64,000 bases of DNA from Janthinobacterium saanense (GTDB taxonomy: Bacteria; Pseudomonadota; Gammaproteobacteria; Burkholderiales; Burkholderiaceae_D), in the NCBI RefSeq assembly GCF_014200675.1, contig NZ_JACHCI010000008.1, positions 62,001 to 126,000 on the forward strand. The letters run 5' to 3'. The number at the start of each line of letters is the position of its first letter. Position 1 is the stretch's first letter. The position numbers and the translations under genes are program-made. Under the pieces are notes generated by a model, which was not told the DNA's origin, made no database searches, and was given only the letters and a program-made list of their open reading frames with translations. Of this stretch, positions 54,389 through 63,026 are shown in pieces.

Positions 54389-54468
54389 ATTTCAGCGCCA
54401 GAAATACGAGCGCCAGTCCTATCTTGAAAAAAAATGCACTTTTTTCGCAAAAAATCCTGGCAGAACAG

Positions 54469-54497
54469 TTGCAGAAGCGGAACAGGCTCCCTATAAT
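54469..54497 (+). promoter_or_regulatory. Sigma-70 promoter of the second tRNA unit
   Basis: TTGCAG (54469-54474), 17-base spacer, TATAAT (54492-54497). The -35 differs from copy 1 by one base at its end, and the upstream DNA is unrelated with A/T tracts that could act as an UP element. Confidence 0.88.
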
Positions 54498-54551
54498 AGT
54501 GCCTCTTCCAGACGTGGTGACAAACGTCGGGATAGTTTTCTGGGATATAGC

Positions 54552-54627
54552 GGGTGCTTAGCTCAGTTGGTAGAGCGGCGCCCTTACAAGGCGTAGGTCG
54601 GGAGTTCGAGCCTCTCAGCACCCACCA
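54552..54627 (+). tRNA. tRNA-Val (anticodon TAC), copy 2
   Basis: Identical in sequence to the copy at 54137, 76 bases with CCA. Confidence 0.97.
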
Positions 54628-54680
54628 AACAGAAAATTATCCAGTGCTTCATGGATCAGCAATACAGATCATACGAGCTT

Positions 54681-54757
54681 GGAGTGGTAGTTCAGTTGGT
54701 TAGAATACCGGCCTGTCACGTCGGGGGTCGCGGGTTCGAGTCCCGTCCGCTCCGCCA
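54681..54757 (+). tRNA. tRNA-Asp (anticodon GTC), copy 2
   Basis: Identical to the copy at 54267, 77 bases with CCA. Confidence 0.97.
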
Positions 54758-54764
54758 ATAAAAG

Positions 54765-54803
54765 AAAAGCCCTTTGGTTCTCTGAACCGAAGGGCTTTTC
54801 CCA
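54765..54803 (+). terminator. Terminator of tRNA unit 2
   Basis: Same hairpin as after unit 1 (54765-54780 with 54784-54799, TCT loop), followed by a short T-rich stretch. Confidence 0.9.
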
Positions 54804-54861
54804 TTTCAGCACCAGAAATTCACTGCTAGAATCTGCCCACTCCGCCTACCTGACTCCCACA

Positions 54862-55965
54862 ATGCGCTTGCCTCGCAGTACTCATCCCTATATCGCCCTG
54901 CGCCTGCGCCTGGCCCATCATGCGCTGCTGCAATTTATCGCCAGCCTGACCAGCTCCGTGGAAATTTTCGTGCTGCTGGCCGGACCAGTATTGCTGGGCC
55001 TGCTGAGCGTAATGGCACTGCCAGGCCTGATGGCGCCCACCCTGCCCAGGCCCACCGCGCTGGGATTATTGGCCGCCCAAATACTGGTGACCAGCCTGCC
55101 CGCCTGGCTGCTGCGCAAGCGCTTGTTGCCCGGCTCCATCGCATCCTGGCTGCGCCAGCTGCCCGTGGCGCCGCGCCGGCGCTGGTCAGCCGATGCGCTG
55201 GTGGCCGGCATGCTGATGCTGCCGCTGGGTTTGGCCTATGCCATTTCGATCGGCGTCTGGCTGGTGCAGTCGCCGGCCTGGCTGCACGCCGTCCTGGTGC
55301 CAGGCATTGCCATCAATCTGGCCGTCTGGCTGCTGGCCTGGCTGCTATCGGCTTGCATATTGACCTTGCGCATGCGCGCTCCCCGTCCTGTGCAACAGGC
55401 GCAGGAGCAAACCGCCAGCGTGTATGTACCGCATACCCCGCGCTGGCGCACCGTGTTCCTGTGGCGGCGTTTGTTCTGGCTGCCATTCTGGCGCAATGAG
55501 AATGTGACCGGTATGCAGCAAAGCCTGCTGCTGGCCGGCACTGTCGCCAGCATGCTGGCCTGGCTGCTGCGCGCGCCGGTCGTGCCAGGCCCATTGCTGG
55601 GCTTGCTGGCCAGCGCCAGCCTGATCATTTTGACGGACCGTGGCGACAAGGCCGTGCGCGAACAGATCGCCGTGCTGCGCCCATCGCTGGACGCCTGGCC
55701 CATCGCCAGCAAGCCCTTGACCCTGCTGGCCTGCGCCTTCAGCCTGCTGCCGGGCCTGGCCGTGCTGCTGGCCGCCGGCCTGGTATTGCACTGGGCCGAT
55801 GCGAGCGCCTTGCAGCGCCGCGTGCCGATGGTGTATGCCATCGTCTCTGCGATGTCCCTGCTGGCCATCGCCGGCTTGCCCCGCCTGACGGCGCGGGGCA
55901 GAGTCGCGCTGGTCGTCTTCTCCATCCTTGCCTTGAGCGCCATCGGAAGCGAATTATGGAATTGA
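54862..55965 (+). CDS. ABC transporter permease-like membrane protein
   Basis: A 367-residue integral membrane protein with about 8-10 hydrophobic helices. The large cytoplasmic-looking loop between helices (R-M-R-A-P-R-P-V-Q-Q-A-Q-E-Q-T) and R-R-L-F-W-L-P-F-W-R-N-E-N-V may meet the ATPase. No family signature is clear to me; the call rests on the overlap by ten bases with the ATPase gene at 55956, so they are one transcription and translation unit. Substrate unknown. It starts just after the tRNA array terminator. Confidence 0.7.
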   Translation: MRLPRSTHPYIALRLRLAHHALLQFIASLTSSVEIFVLLAGPVLLGLLSVMALPGLMAPTLPRPTALGLLAAQILVTSLPAWLLRKRLLPGSIASWLRQLPVAPRRRWSADALVAGMLMLPLGLAYAISIGVWLVQSPAWLHAVLVPGIAINLAVWLLAWLLSACILTLRMRAPRPVQQAQEQTASVYVPHTPRWRTVFLWRRLFWLPFWRNENVTGMQQSLLLAGTVASMLAWLLRAPVVPGPLLGLLASASLIILTDRGDKAVREQIAVLRPSLDAWPIASKPLTLLACAFSLLPGLAVLLAAGLVLHWADASALQRRVPMVYAIVSAMSLLAIAGLPRLTARGRVALVVFSILALSAIGSELWN

Positions 55966-56615
55966 ATCTGTCTACTCCCGTGCTGCATGTCGAGCAGCTC
56001 GATTTTCATTTCGCCACGCACAGCGTCTTTCAGCGCTTCAGCCGGCAGTTCGGTCCCGGCATCACCTGGCTGCGCGGCGCCAATGGCGCCGGCAAGACCA
56101 CCCTGCTGAAACTGGCGGGCGGTGCCCTGCAGCCTGCGCGCGGGACCATACGCCTGGACGATATCGATAGCAGCCGCCAGCCGCTGGCTTACCGCGCCCA
56201 GGCTTTTTATTGCGGCGGCGACACGCCGGCCCTGCCCTGGCTGCAAGTACACGAATTTCTCGACCTGCACCTGGCCCTGTATCCGGGCAGCGACAAGGGA
56301 CTGCTGAACGATGAACTAAGCGCATTTGCCATGACGTCGACCTTGCAGCAAAGCATCACCGCACTGTCGCTGGGCCAGCATAAAAAATTGCAGCTGGCCC
56401 TGGCCCTCGCCTTGCCCGTGCGTTTGCTGCTGATCGATGAACCGTTCAACGGCCTCGACGCCAGCGCCATGGCCTATTTGCGCCAGCGCCTGTCCGAACC
56501 GCAGCGCCTGGCCCGCCAGTGCATCGTGCTGACCAGCCATGTGGAACCGCAAGTGCCGCTGGCGGCGACCCTGGAACTGTCGCTTTTATACCCAGGCTTT
56601 GCCGTCCAGCCATAG
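55956..56615 (+). CDS. ABC transporter ATP-binding protein (short, CcmA-like)
   Basis: A 219-residue ABC ATPase. Walker A G-A-N-G-A-G-K-T-T-L-L is near residues 41-51; Walker B reads L-L-L-I-D-E-P-F-N-G-L-D. The signature is weakly conserved as L-S-L-G-Q-H-K-K-L-Q (normally L-S-G-G-Q), and the switch His is in L-T-S-H-V-E. The short length and A-N-G-A-G-K-T pattern recall CcmA-like exporters, and the variant signature suggests a divergent branch. It overlaps the permease gene at 54862 and is its partner. Confidence 0.85.
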   Translation: MELNLSTPVLHVEQLDFHFATHSVFQRFSRQFGPGITWLRGANGAGKTTLLKLAGGALQPARGTIRLDDIDSSRQPLAYRAQAFYCGGDTPALPWLQVHEFLDLHLALYPGSDKGLLNDELSAFAMTSTLQQSITALSLGQHKKLQLALALALPVRLLLIDEPFNGLDASAMAYLRQRLSEPQRLARQCIVLTSHVEPQVPLAATLELSLLYPGFAVQP

Positions 56616-56704
56616 AACAGGTACGATGCCGTCTGCGCCCCGCTGGCGATCCTGGCGATATGGCGTAACGGTGCAACCCTGCATCGATCTATCTGGAGAA
56701 CAGC

Positions 56705-57046
56705 ATGTTGCGATTCACTAGCGCCGTCCTGGCCGCCTTGAGCCTGAGCCTGGCATTTGGCGCCAACGCCTTTGCAAGCGACCCGACGGGCACCGCCGAC
56801 TATGGCAGCCCCGCCAGCCAGGCAGCCGCCACGCGCACCATCACGGTTGCACCCGGCGAAAAGGCCATCAATGTCACCCGTGGCGAGACAGTCACCATCG
56901 TGGTCGGCCAGCAGCGCTTCAGCTGGAATGTGCAAACCTACAGCAATACCACCGTCTTCCCTCTGGCCGAGATCGCACCGAAAGAGATGTCCACCGAAGA
57001 TATCCTGGTGTATGTGGCCAGCAATCCCCTGTATTCGGGTAGCTGA
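56705..57046 (+). CDS. CzcE-like periplasmic metal-binding protein
   Basis: A 113-residue exported protein with a signal peptide (1-24, ending A-F-A). The mature part matches CzcE-family heavy-metal proteins: Y-G-S-P-A near the start, R-T-I-T-V-A-P-G-E-K-A-I-N-V-T-R-G-E-T-V-T, then G-Q-Q-R-F-S-W-N-V, and L-A-E-I-A-P-K-E. In Cupriavidus CzcE binds copper in the periplasm. It has few His or Met residues, so its own metal binding is uncertain. ATG with GGAG upstream. It stands between the ABC pair and the Fur-boxed sigma gene and may or may not belong to either. Confidence 0.75.
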   Translation: MLRFTSAVLAALSLSLAFGANAFASDPTGTADYGSPASQAAATRTITVAPGEKAINVTRGETVTIVVGQQRFSWNVQTYSNTTVFPLAEIAPKEMSTEDILVYVASNPLYSGS

Positions 57047-57129
57047 GAGGTAGCTGAGAGGCGGCTGACACGCTAGCCTAAAAGCAACAGCGTCGGGGAA
57101 GCGTGTCGACAAGGCAAGGGACACGCTGA

Positions 57130-57148
57130 TACAATGAGAATCATTATC
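57130..57148. promoter_or_regulatory. Fur box before the second FecI-type sigma gene
   Basis: The 19-mer TACAATGAGAATCATTATC matches the Fur consensus at 16 of 19 positions, the best in the window, 62 bases before the sigma start. Confidence 0.88.
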
Positions 57149-57209
57149 ATTTACGGTCAGGTTAGCAATCTATCCGCCGTTACGCCTTCCCCTCTGCCGA
57201 CTGTCCCCT

Positions 57210-57710
57210 GTGGTTGCACGCTATTACCGAGAACTGCTGAACTTTTGCCTGCGCACCCTGAAGGACCGGGCGGCGGCGGCCGATGTGGTCCAGGAAAGCT
57301 ATGCGCGCTACCTGAGCATGCAGCGCGCTGGGCAGGCCATCGCCGAGCCACGCGCCCTGCTGCACCAGACGGCGCGCCGTTTGCTGATCGATGGCCACCG
57401 CCGCGCGGCCGTGCGCGACCACCACGATCTCGACAGCCTGCTGGAAACGCAGCAGCCAGCTGCCCCTGCACATGCGCAGCCGGAAGAAATCTATGCCTAT
57501 GAGGAATATGCGACCGCCATCGCCAGCGCTATCGAAGCCTTGCCGCCGCGTTGCCGCGAGGCTTTTATCCTGAACCGTTTCGATGGCTTGTCGCATCAGC
57601 AGGTGGCAGACAAGATGGGTATTTCGCGCAATATGGTAGCCCAGCACGTGATGCGCGGCGTGCTCAGCTGCAAGGCGGTCGAAGCACGCATCAAAGGTAG
57701 GCAGTCATGA
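57210..57710 (+). CDS. FecI-type ECF sigma factor (iron-starvation sigma)
   Basis: A 166-residue ECF sigma factor. Region 2 is seen in A-A-A-D-V-V-Q-E-S-Y-A-R-Y-L and L-L-H-Q-T-A-R-R-L-L-I-D-G-H-R-R; region 4 in A-L-P-P-R-C-R-E-A-F-I-L-N-R-F-D-G-L-S-H and Q-V-A-D-K-M-G-I-S-R-N-M-V. It is FecI-like (R-F-D-G-L-S-H is typical). GTG 57210 is the best start. It overlaps the FecR gene by four bases (ATGA), is preceded by the Fur box at 57130, and heads the second signalling locus. Confidence 0.9.
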   Translation: MVARYYRELLNFCLRTLKDRAAAADVVQESYARYLSMQRAGQAIAEPRALLHQTARRLLIDGHRRAAVRDHHDLDSLLETQQPAAPAHAQPEEIYAYEEYATAIASAIEALPPRCREAFILNRFDGLSHQQVADKMGISRNMVAQHVMRGVLSCKAVEARIKGRQS

Positions 57711-58720
57711 ATAAGCCTGTTGAAATGCAAGACAGCGCCGACTACCTGTCGCAACAGGCCGAGCTCGATGTACAGGCAGCCGGCTGGCTGGTGCGCCGCC
57801 AGGAGGGCATCGATGCGCACGACGAAGCCCTATTCCAGCAATGGTTAGCCAGCAGCGCAGCGCACGCGACTGCCTACGCGCAACTGGCCCGTGCCTGGGA
57901 TGGCCTGGACGCATTGTCACCGGCGACTATCGCGCGCCTGCGTCCTGCGGCCCCGGTATCAGCACCACGCCAGCGTTTTGCCTGGTTGAACTTTACACCG
58001 CAGCTGGCTGGCGCCGCCCTGGCCTGCGCCGCATTAATAGGCGGCTGGCAATACTGGCTACAGCAGCCGATTTACAGCGCCAGCTTTGCCAGTGCGCGCG
58101 GTCAGCAACTGGTGGTGGAATTACCCGATGGCAGTAGTTTGCGCCTGGACACCGCCACCCGCGCCGACGTCACCTTGTACCGCCAGCGGCGCGAAGTACG
58201 CCTGCCGGAAGGCCAGGCCATGTTTTCCGTCGCGCCCGACAAGACGCGCCCCTTCGAGGTGCTGGCCGGCCCCGTGCACGTGAGCGTAGTGGGCACGCGC
58301 TTCAGCGTGCGCCACACGCATGGCGGCTTGCTGGGCGACGGCGCCAGCGTGCAGGTCGAACACGGCAAGGTCAGGGTGGCGGGCAGCGGCGCAGCGCTGG
58401 AACTGACAGCGGGCCAGGCCGTGCGCAGCGATGCCTCGGGCCAGCTGGGGCCGCTTGAGCGCATGGCGCCGGAAGACGCCCTGCTATGGCGCGAAGGCCG
58501 CGCGCATTTCAACAACACCCCGCTGCGCCTGGCCCTGGCCGAATTCGAACGCTATGGCCCTACCGGTTTGCTGCTGGCCGACCCGGCCCTGGGTGAACTG
58601 CGCCTGAATGGCAGTTTCAATCTGCGCGAAGTGGCCTCGTTCCGCCGCGCCCTGCCGCAAGTGCTGCCACTGCGCCTGCATGAAGAAGGCCCGGTCACCG
58701 TCATTTCGGCCGCACCTTAA
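57707..58720 (+). CDS. FecR-type anti-sigma regulator
   Basis: A 337-residue regulator. The N-terminus (A-A-G-W-L-V-R-R-Q-E-G and F-Q-Q-W-L-A-S-S-A-A-H) binds sigma; one membrane helix (A-G-A-A-L-A-C-A-A-L-I-G-G-W-Q-Y-W, about 103-119) follows. The FecR domain has L-V-V-E-L-P-D-G-S-S-L-R-L-D-T-A-T and V-V-G-T-R-F-S-V-R. The C-terminus forms a small secretin/STN-like domain. It overlaps the sigma gene and passes the signal from the receptor at 58809. It shares architecture but limited sequence with the FecR protein at 44956. Confidence 0.92.
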   Translation: MNKPVEMQDSADYLSQQAELDVQAAGWLVRRQEGIDAHDEALFQQWLASSAAHATAYAQLARAWDGLDALSPATIARLRPAAPVSAPRQRFAWLNFTPQLAGAALACAALIGGWQYWLQQPIYSASFASARGQQLVVELPDGSSLRLDTATRADVTLYRQRREVRLPEGQAMFSVAPDKTRPFEVLAGPVHVSVVGTRFSVRHTHGGLLGDGASVQVEHGKVRVAGSGAALELTAGQAVRSDASGQLGPLERMAPEDALLWREGRAHFNNTPLRLALAEFERYGPTGLLLADPALGELRLNGSFNLREVASFRRALPQVLPLRLHEEGPVTVISAAP

Positions 58721-58808
58721 AAATCTTTGCAGCTGACCTCAACTGTTTGGCAGCTGATGCGTCTTCATTGGTAATGATTCTTGTTTATGATCCTTTGGAG
58801 AACGATAG

Positions 58809-61280
58809 ATGTCCAGTTTGCGTACCTCGTTGCACCGCCGTCGCCTTGCCCCCCTCACCCTGGCCATCGCCCTGGCCGCCATCGGCGCCACGCCGCAGCT
58901 GCAGGCCCAGACAGCACTCGCTGCCGAGCCCGTGGTCAGCGTTTCCCTGCCAGCCCAGCCGCTGGGTACGGCCCTGAACGCCCTGGCGCGCCAGGCCAGC
59001 CTGCAATTGATGGTGCGCCCCGACCTGGTGGCAGGCAAGCAGGCGCCAGCGGTAGCGGGCCAGTTGTCGGCACGCCAGGCTTTGACGCGCTTGCTGGCCG
59101 GTACCGGCCTGGTGGCGCAAGTGCAAGGCAATGACGTGATCGTGCGCGAAGGCACTGCCAGCGCGCCGGAAAAGACCATGGCGCCCGTCACCGTCAGCGC
59201 GGCGCAGGAACGTGACGGCACCACGGAAGGACGCGCTTCCTACACCACGGATTCGATGCAGACGGCTACCCGCCTGGCGCTGTCCATCCGTGAAACGCCG
59301 CAATCGGTCAGCGTGGTCACGCGCCAGCAGATGGATGAACAGAACATCGTGTTGCAGGAAGACCTGGTCAAGCGCACCACGGGCCTGACCTTTGTCCAGT
59401 ACGGCCCATCGGGCAGCGACACCAACGGCTTTTTTGCGCGCGGCGAACGCGTGCAAAACATGCAGATCGATGGCGTGGCGCGCCTGTTTACCGATTACGT
59501 GGGCATCTTCCAGACCAACGACATGGTGATCTACGACCGCGCCGAAGTGGTGCGCGGCGCCACCGGCCTGATGAATGGCCTGGGCACGCCGGGCGCCAGC
59601 ATCAACCTGGTGCGCAAGCGCCCCACGGCCGGCTTGCAGGCTAGCGTCAAGCTGAGCGGCGGCACCTGGGATTACCGCCGTGGCGAGGCCGATGTGTCCG
59701 GCCCTGTCAATGAAGCGCGCACGGTGCGCGCGCGCCTGGTGGCCGCTGCGCAAGACAACCAGTCGCAGGTCGACTATGAAAAAGAGAAACGCAAGGTGCT
59801 GTACGGCATCATGGAGGCGGACTTGTCGCCCACCACCCTGGCCACCCTGGGCTTTGCCTGGCAAGACTATGAAGCCAGCGGTGTAGGGCGTTCGGGCCGT
59901 CCCTTCTTTTACACGGATGGTACGCGCACGCACTGGCGCCGCTCCGATTCCTCGGGCGCGCGCTGGGCTTCAACCGAGCGTGAAAACCGCAGTTATTTTG
60001 CCAGCCTGGAACACCAGTTCGGCAGCGGCTGGCGCAGCAAGGCCACCCTCACGCGCGACGGCAGCAACTACACGGAAGTGCCGGGCTGGACCGATGAATT
60101 CGGCATCGACAAGGCTACGGGCAAGGGCGTCAGCCTGTGGTCAGCGCTGTGGGCAGGCAAGCCCGTGCAAGATACGCTGGATGTCTACGCGAGCGGCCCG
60201 GTGGAGTTGTTCGGCCGGCGCCACGAACTGGTGCTGGGCGCCACCAGTTCACGCACGCGCAATGACACGCAAGGCCACGGCCGCTGGTCCTTCGAGGGCT
60301 GGAACAGCGCCATCGACAATATTGTTAGCTGGGATGGCAATACGCCGGTGCAACCGAACAATCCACCGATCAGCGACATCCATTCCAGCGAGCGCAGCAA
60401 CAGCCTCTATGCCACGGCGCGCATCAAGGCCAGCGATAGGCTGGCGCTGATACTCGGTACGCGCGTGACCAGCTGGAAACGTTCGCAGTCGGAAACCGCC
60501 TATGATACGGCTACGACCGACAGCAGCTACCGCCAGGAAACGGGCGAAGTCACGCCGTATGCGGGCCTGGTCTACGACATCAGCCGCGACTGGTCGGTGT
60601 ATGGCAGTTACACGAATATCTTCCAGCCGCAAAACAATATGGGCGCCGATGGCCGCTACCTCGATCCCCAGCTGGGCAACAGCTACGAGACTGGAATAAA
60701 AGGCGCGCTGATGGACAGCAAGCTTAACGTCAGCGCCGCCGTGTACAAGACCAGGCAGGACAACTTTGCCGTCTCGATTCCCGGCGCGTTTGCTCCGGAC
60801 GGCTCGCAAGCCTACCGCGCCGCCTCGGGTACCAGCAGCCGTGGCCTGGAACTGGAAGTGGCGGGACAGCTGGCACACAACTGGCAAGGCATGGCCGGTT
60901 TCGCGCGCAATATGAGCGCCGACGCCGATGGCAAGCAACTCAATACGGAAGTGCCGCAAAGCACCTTGAAACTGTTCAGCAGCTACCGCTTGCCGCAGTT
61001 CGGCGGCGCCGGTGCAGGTGGTCTGAACGTGGGTGGTGGCTTGCGCTGGCAAAACCATACCTGGTCCGATATGTCTTACCTGGCTTTGCCGGGCGACCCC
61101 ATCATCCGCCAGGGCAGTTATGTGCTGGCCGATGCGATGCTGCAATATGCCTTCAACCAGACGGTAGGCGTGTCGGTGAACCTGAATAACCTGTTCGACA
61201 AGCGCTACCAGGTCAATTCGAATTCCTCGTACTACGGCGAAGGCCGCAATATACGGATGGCGCTGACATTCAAAATGTAA
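58809..61280 (+). CDS. TonB-dependent siderophore transducer with STN domain
   Basis: An 823-residue outer-membrane receptor. Signal peptide (1-34, ending L-Q-A), then an STN domain (about 42-112, S-L-P-A-Q-P-L-G-T-A-L-N-A-L-A-R-Q-A). TonB box-like M-A-P-V-T-V-S-A near 122, plug (E-T-P-Q-S-V-S-V-V, A-E-V-V-R-G-A-T-G-L-M-N-G-L-G-T-P-G-A), barrel ending M-A-L-T-F-K-M. The terminal residue is Met, with Phe three from the end. It belongs with FpvA/FoxA-like transducers, paralogous to the protein at 45999. It lies 88 bases after the FecR gene; an imperfect Fur-like AT-rich stretch (58770-58790) precedes it. Confidence 0.92.
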   Translation: MSSLRTSLHRRRLAPLTLAIALAAIGATPQLQAQTALAAEPVVSVSLPAQPLGTALNALARQASLQLMVRPDLVAGKQAPAVAGQLSARQALTRLLAGTGLVAQVQGNDVIVREGTASAPEKTMAPVTVSAAQERDGTTEGRASYTTDSMQTATRLALSIRETPQSVSVVTRQQMDEQNIVLQEDLVKRTTGLTFVQYGPSGSDTNGFFARGERVQNMQIDGVARLFTDYVGIFQTNDMVIYDRAEVVRGATGLMNGLGTPGASINLVRKRPTAGLQASVKLSGGTWDYRRGEADVSGPVNEARTVRARLVAAAQDNQSQVDYEKEKRKVLYGIMEADLSPTTLATLGFAWQDYEASGVGRSGRPFFYTDGTRTHWRRSDSSGARWASTERENRSYFASLEHQFGSGWRSKATLTRDGSNYTEVPGWTDEFGIDKATGKGVSLWSALWAGKPVQDTLDVYASGPVELFGRRHELVLGATSSRTRNDTQGHGRWSFEGWNSAIDNIVSWDGNTPVQPNNPPISDIHSSERSNSLYATARIKASDRLALILGTRVTSWKRSQSETAYDTATTDSSYRQETGEVTPYAGLVYDISRDWSVYGSYTNIFQPQNNMGADGRYLDPQLGNSYETGIKGALMDSKLNVSAAVYKTRQDNFAVSIPGAFAPDGSQAYRAASGTSSRGLELEVAGQLAHNWQGMAGFARNMSADADGKQLNTEVPQSTLKLFSSYRLPQFGGAGAGGLNVGGGLRWQNHTWSDMSYLALPGDPIIRQGSYVLADAMLQYAFNQTVGVSVNLNNLFDKRYQVNSNSSYYGEGRNIRMALTFKM

Positions 61281-61281
61281 A

Positions 61282-61317
61282 AAAACCGGAACGGCCTTGC
61301 GGCGGTTCCGGTTTTTT
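61282..61317. terminator. Bidirectional terminator between the second receptor gene and ahpF
   Basis: Eleven-base stem (61282-61292 with 61305-61315) with A and T runs at both ends, loop of 12 bases, for two convergent genes. Confidence 0.92.
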
Positions 61318-61330
61318 ACAAGCGCAGAGC

Positions 61331-62926
61331 TTAGGCAGTCAGCGCTTCTTTGGCCGCCGACTCTTCCACCACTTCATCGTCGCCGGAGCGGATCAGGTGG
61401 TCGAAGGCGGACAGGGCAGCCTTGGCGCCTTCGCCGGTGGCGATGATGATCTGCTTGTACGGCACGGTCGTCACGTCGCCGGCAGCGAACACGCCGGGGA
61501 TCGAGGTCTGGCCACGGGCATCGACTTCGATTTCACCATGACGCGACAGCGACAAAGTGCCTTTCAGCCATTCGGTGTTCGGCACCAGGCCGATTTGCAC
61601 GAACACGCCTTCCAGTTCCACTTTCTTCGTTTCGCCGCTGACCCGGTCCTTGTAGCTCAGGCCATTGACGATCTTGCCGTCACCGTGGATTTCGGTGGTT
61701 TGCGCCGACATGATCACGGTCACGTTTGGCAAGCTGCGCAGCTTGCGTTGCAGCACTTCATCGGCACGCAATTGATCGCCGTATTCGATCAGGGTCACGT
61801 GCTTGACCAGGCCAGCCAGGTCAATCGCCGCTTCCACACCCGAGTTGCCGCCGCCAATCACGGAGACGCGCTTGCCCTTGAACAAAGGACCGTCGCAGTG
61901 CGGGCAGTAGGCAACACCACGGTTGCGGTATTCCTTCTCGCCCGGCACATTGATTTCGCGCCAGCGGGCGCCGGTGGCCAGGATAACGGTTTTGCTTTTC
62001 AGCACGGCGCCGCTGGCCGTCTGGATTTCAATTAGCTTGCCTGGCGTTAGCTTGGCAGCGCGCTGGGTATTCATGATGTCCACTTCGTATTGCTTGACGT
62101 GCTGTTCCAGCGCCACGGCAAATTTAGGGCCATCGGTTTCCTTGATCGAAATAAAGTTTTCAATCGCCATGGTGTCGAGCACCTGGCCGCCGAAACGTTC
62201 GGCCAGCACGCCGGTCTTGATGCCTTTGCGGGCAGCGTAGATGGCCGCTGCCGCACCGGCAGGGCCGCCGCCGACGATCAGCACGTCAAACACGTCTTTT
62301 TTGCTCAACGCTGCCGCCTGGCGTACGCCGGCGTTCGTGTCCAGCTTGGCGAGGATTTCCTCGACATTGGTGCGGCCCTGGCCAAAGTGTTCACCATTGA
62401 GGAACATCATCGGAACGGCCATGATCTGGCGTGCTTCGACTTCTTTCGGGAACACGCCGCCATCGATGGTGGTGACCTTGATGCGCGGGTTAATCACCGA
62501 CATGGCGTTGAGCGCCTGCACCACTTCCGGGCAGTTATGGCAGCTCAGCGAAATAAACGTTTCAAATTCGTAATCGCCTTCAAGGTTGCGGATCTGCTCG
62601 ATCACGGCATCGTCGAATTTGATGGTGTGGCCACCTACTTGCAGCAGCGCCAGCACCAGCGAAGTAAATTCATGGCCCAGCGGGATGCCGGCGAAACGCA
62701 CGCCGATGTCGGTGCCTGGGCGGTTGATACTGAACGACGGTGTGCGTTCCTGGTCGTCGCGGCGTTCCACCAGCGTAATGCGCTCGCTCAACAGGGTAAT
62801 TTCCTGGAGCAGTTGCTGCATTTCACGGGCCTTGGCACTGTCATCGAGAGACGCGACGATCTCAATCGGCTGCACGACCTTTTCCAAATAGGCTTTCAAC
62901 TGGGTTTTGAGAGTGGCATCTAACAT
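61331..62926 (-). CDS. ahpF: Alkyl hydroperoxide reductase subunit F
   Basis: A 531-residue flavoprotein that moves electrons from NADH to AhpC. The N-terminal double thioredoxin-like domain has the disulfide Cys129/Cys132 (S-C-H-N-C-P), the positions of the E. coli enzyme. The thioredoxin reductase-like part has FAD-binding [11 protein letters not shown], the redox pair Cys341/Cys344 (Y-C-P-H-C-D-G) and NADH-binding [11 protein letters not shown]. The second FAD motif is G-V-F-A-A-G-D-V-T. It lies 100 bases downstream of ahpC and is probably expressed from the same OxyR-controlled promoter. Confidence 0.97.
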   Translation of the reverse strand: MLDATLKTQLKAYLEKVVQPIEIVASLDDSAKAREMQQLLQEITLLSERITLVERRDDQERTPSFSINRPGTDIGVRFAGIPLGHEFTSLVLALLQVGGHTIKFDDAVIEQIRNLEGDYEFETFISLSCHNCPEVVQALNAMSVINPRIKVTTIDGGVFPKEVEARQIMAVPMMFLNGEHFGQGRTNVEEILAKLDTNAGVRQAAALSKKDVFDVLIVGGGPAGAAAAIYAARKGIKTGVLAERFGGQVLDTMAIENFISIKETDGPKFAVALEQHVKQYEVDIMNTQRAAKLTPGKLIEIQTASGAVLKSKTVILATGARWREINVPGEKEYRNRGVAYCPHCDGPLFKGKRVSVIGGGNSGVEAAIDLAGLVKHVTLIEYGDQLRADEVLQRKLRSLPNVTVIMSAQTTEIHGDGKIVNGLSYKDRVSGETKKVELEGVFVQIGLVPNTEWLKGTLSLSRHGEIEVDARGQTSIPGVFAAGDVTTVPYKQIIIATGEGAKAALSAFDHLIRSGDDEVVEESAAKEALTA

Positions 62927-62975
62927 GATCGACTTCCTTCCTTATTTTTCTGCAGCAACACTACTGCGGGTAACT

Positions 62976-63006
62976 GATGCCGGAACGGACAGACCGGTCC
63001 GGCATC
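62976..63006 (-). promoter_or_regulatory. Hairpin between ahpC and ahpF
   Basis: Nine-base perfect arms GATGCCGGA (62976-62984) and TCCGGCATC (62998-63006) with a 13-base loop. No U tract follows on the leftward strand. It could be a processing or attenuation element lowering ahpF relative to ahpC. Confidence 0.55.
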
Positions 63007-63026
63007 GACTACTAATTACTTACAAC

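Larger units (their letters stand above)
54073..54819 (+). repeat. Tandem duplication of a tRNA-Val/tRNA-Asp transcription unit
   Basis: Copy 1 at 54073-54405 and copy 2 at 54490-54819 are nearly identical from the -10 through leader, both tRNAs, spacer and terminator; a few single-base changes and a small gap are in the leader (A versus G, and around the tRNA-Val start). Period about 415 bases. The -35 regions and the region between copies are unrelated. Confidence 0.93.

Noticed and set aside
54052-54860. Possible integrated element at the tRNA array.
   Set aside because: No integrase, att-like repeat of a tRNA 3' end or foreign gene lies on either side; the repeated DNA is explained by tandem duplication of the tRNA unit.
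58770-58790. Fourth Fur box before the second STN receptor.
   Set aside because: The match to the consensus is poor; in such loci the receptor gene is usually controlled by its sigma factor rather than directly by Fur.
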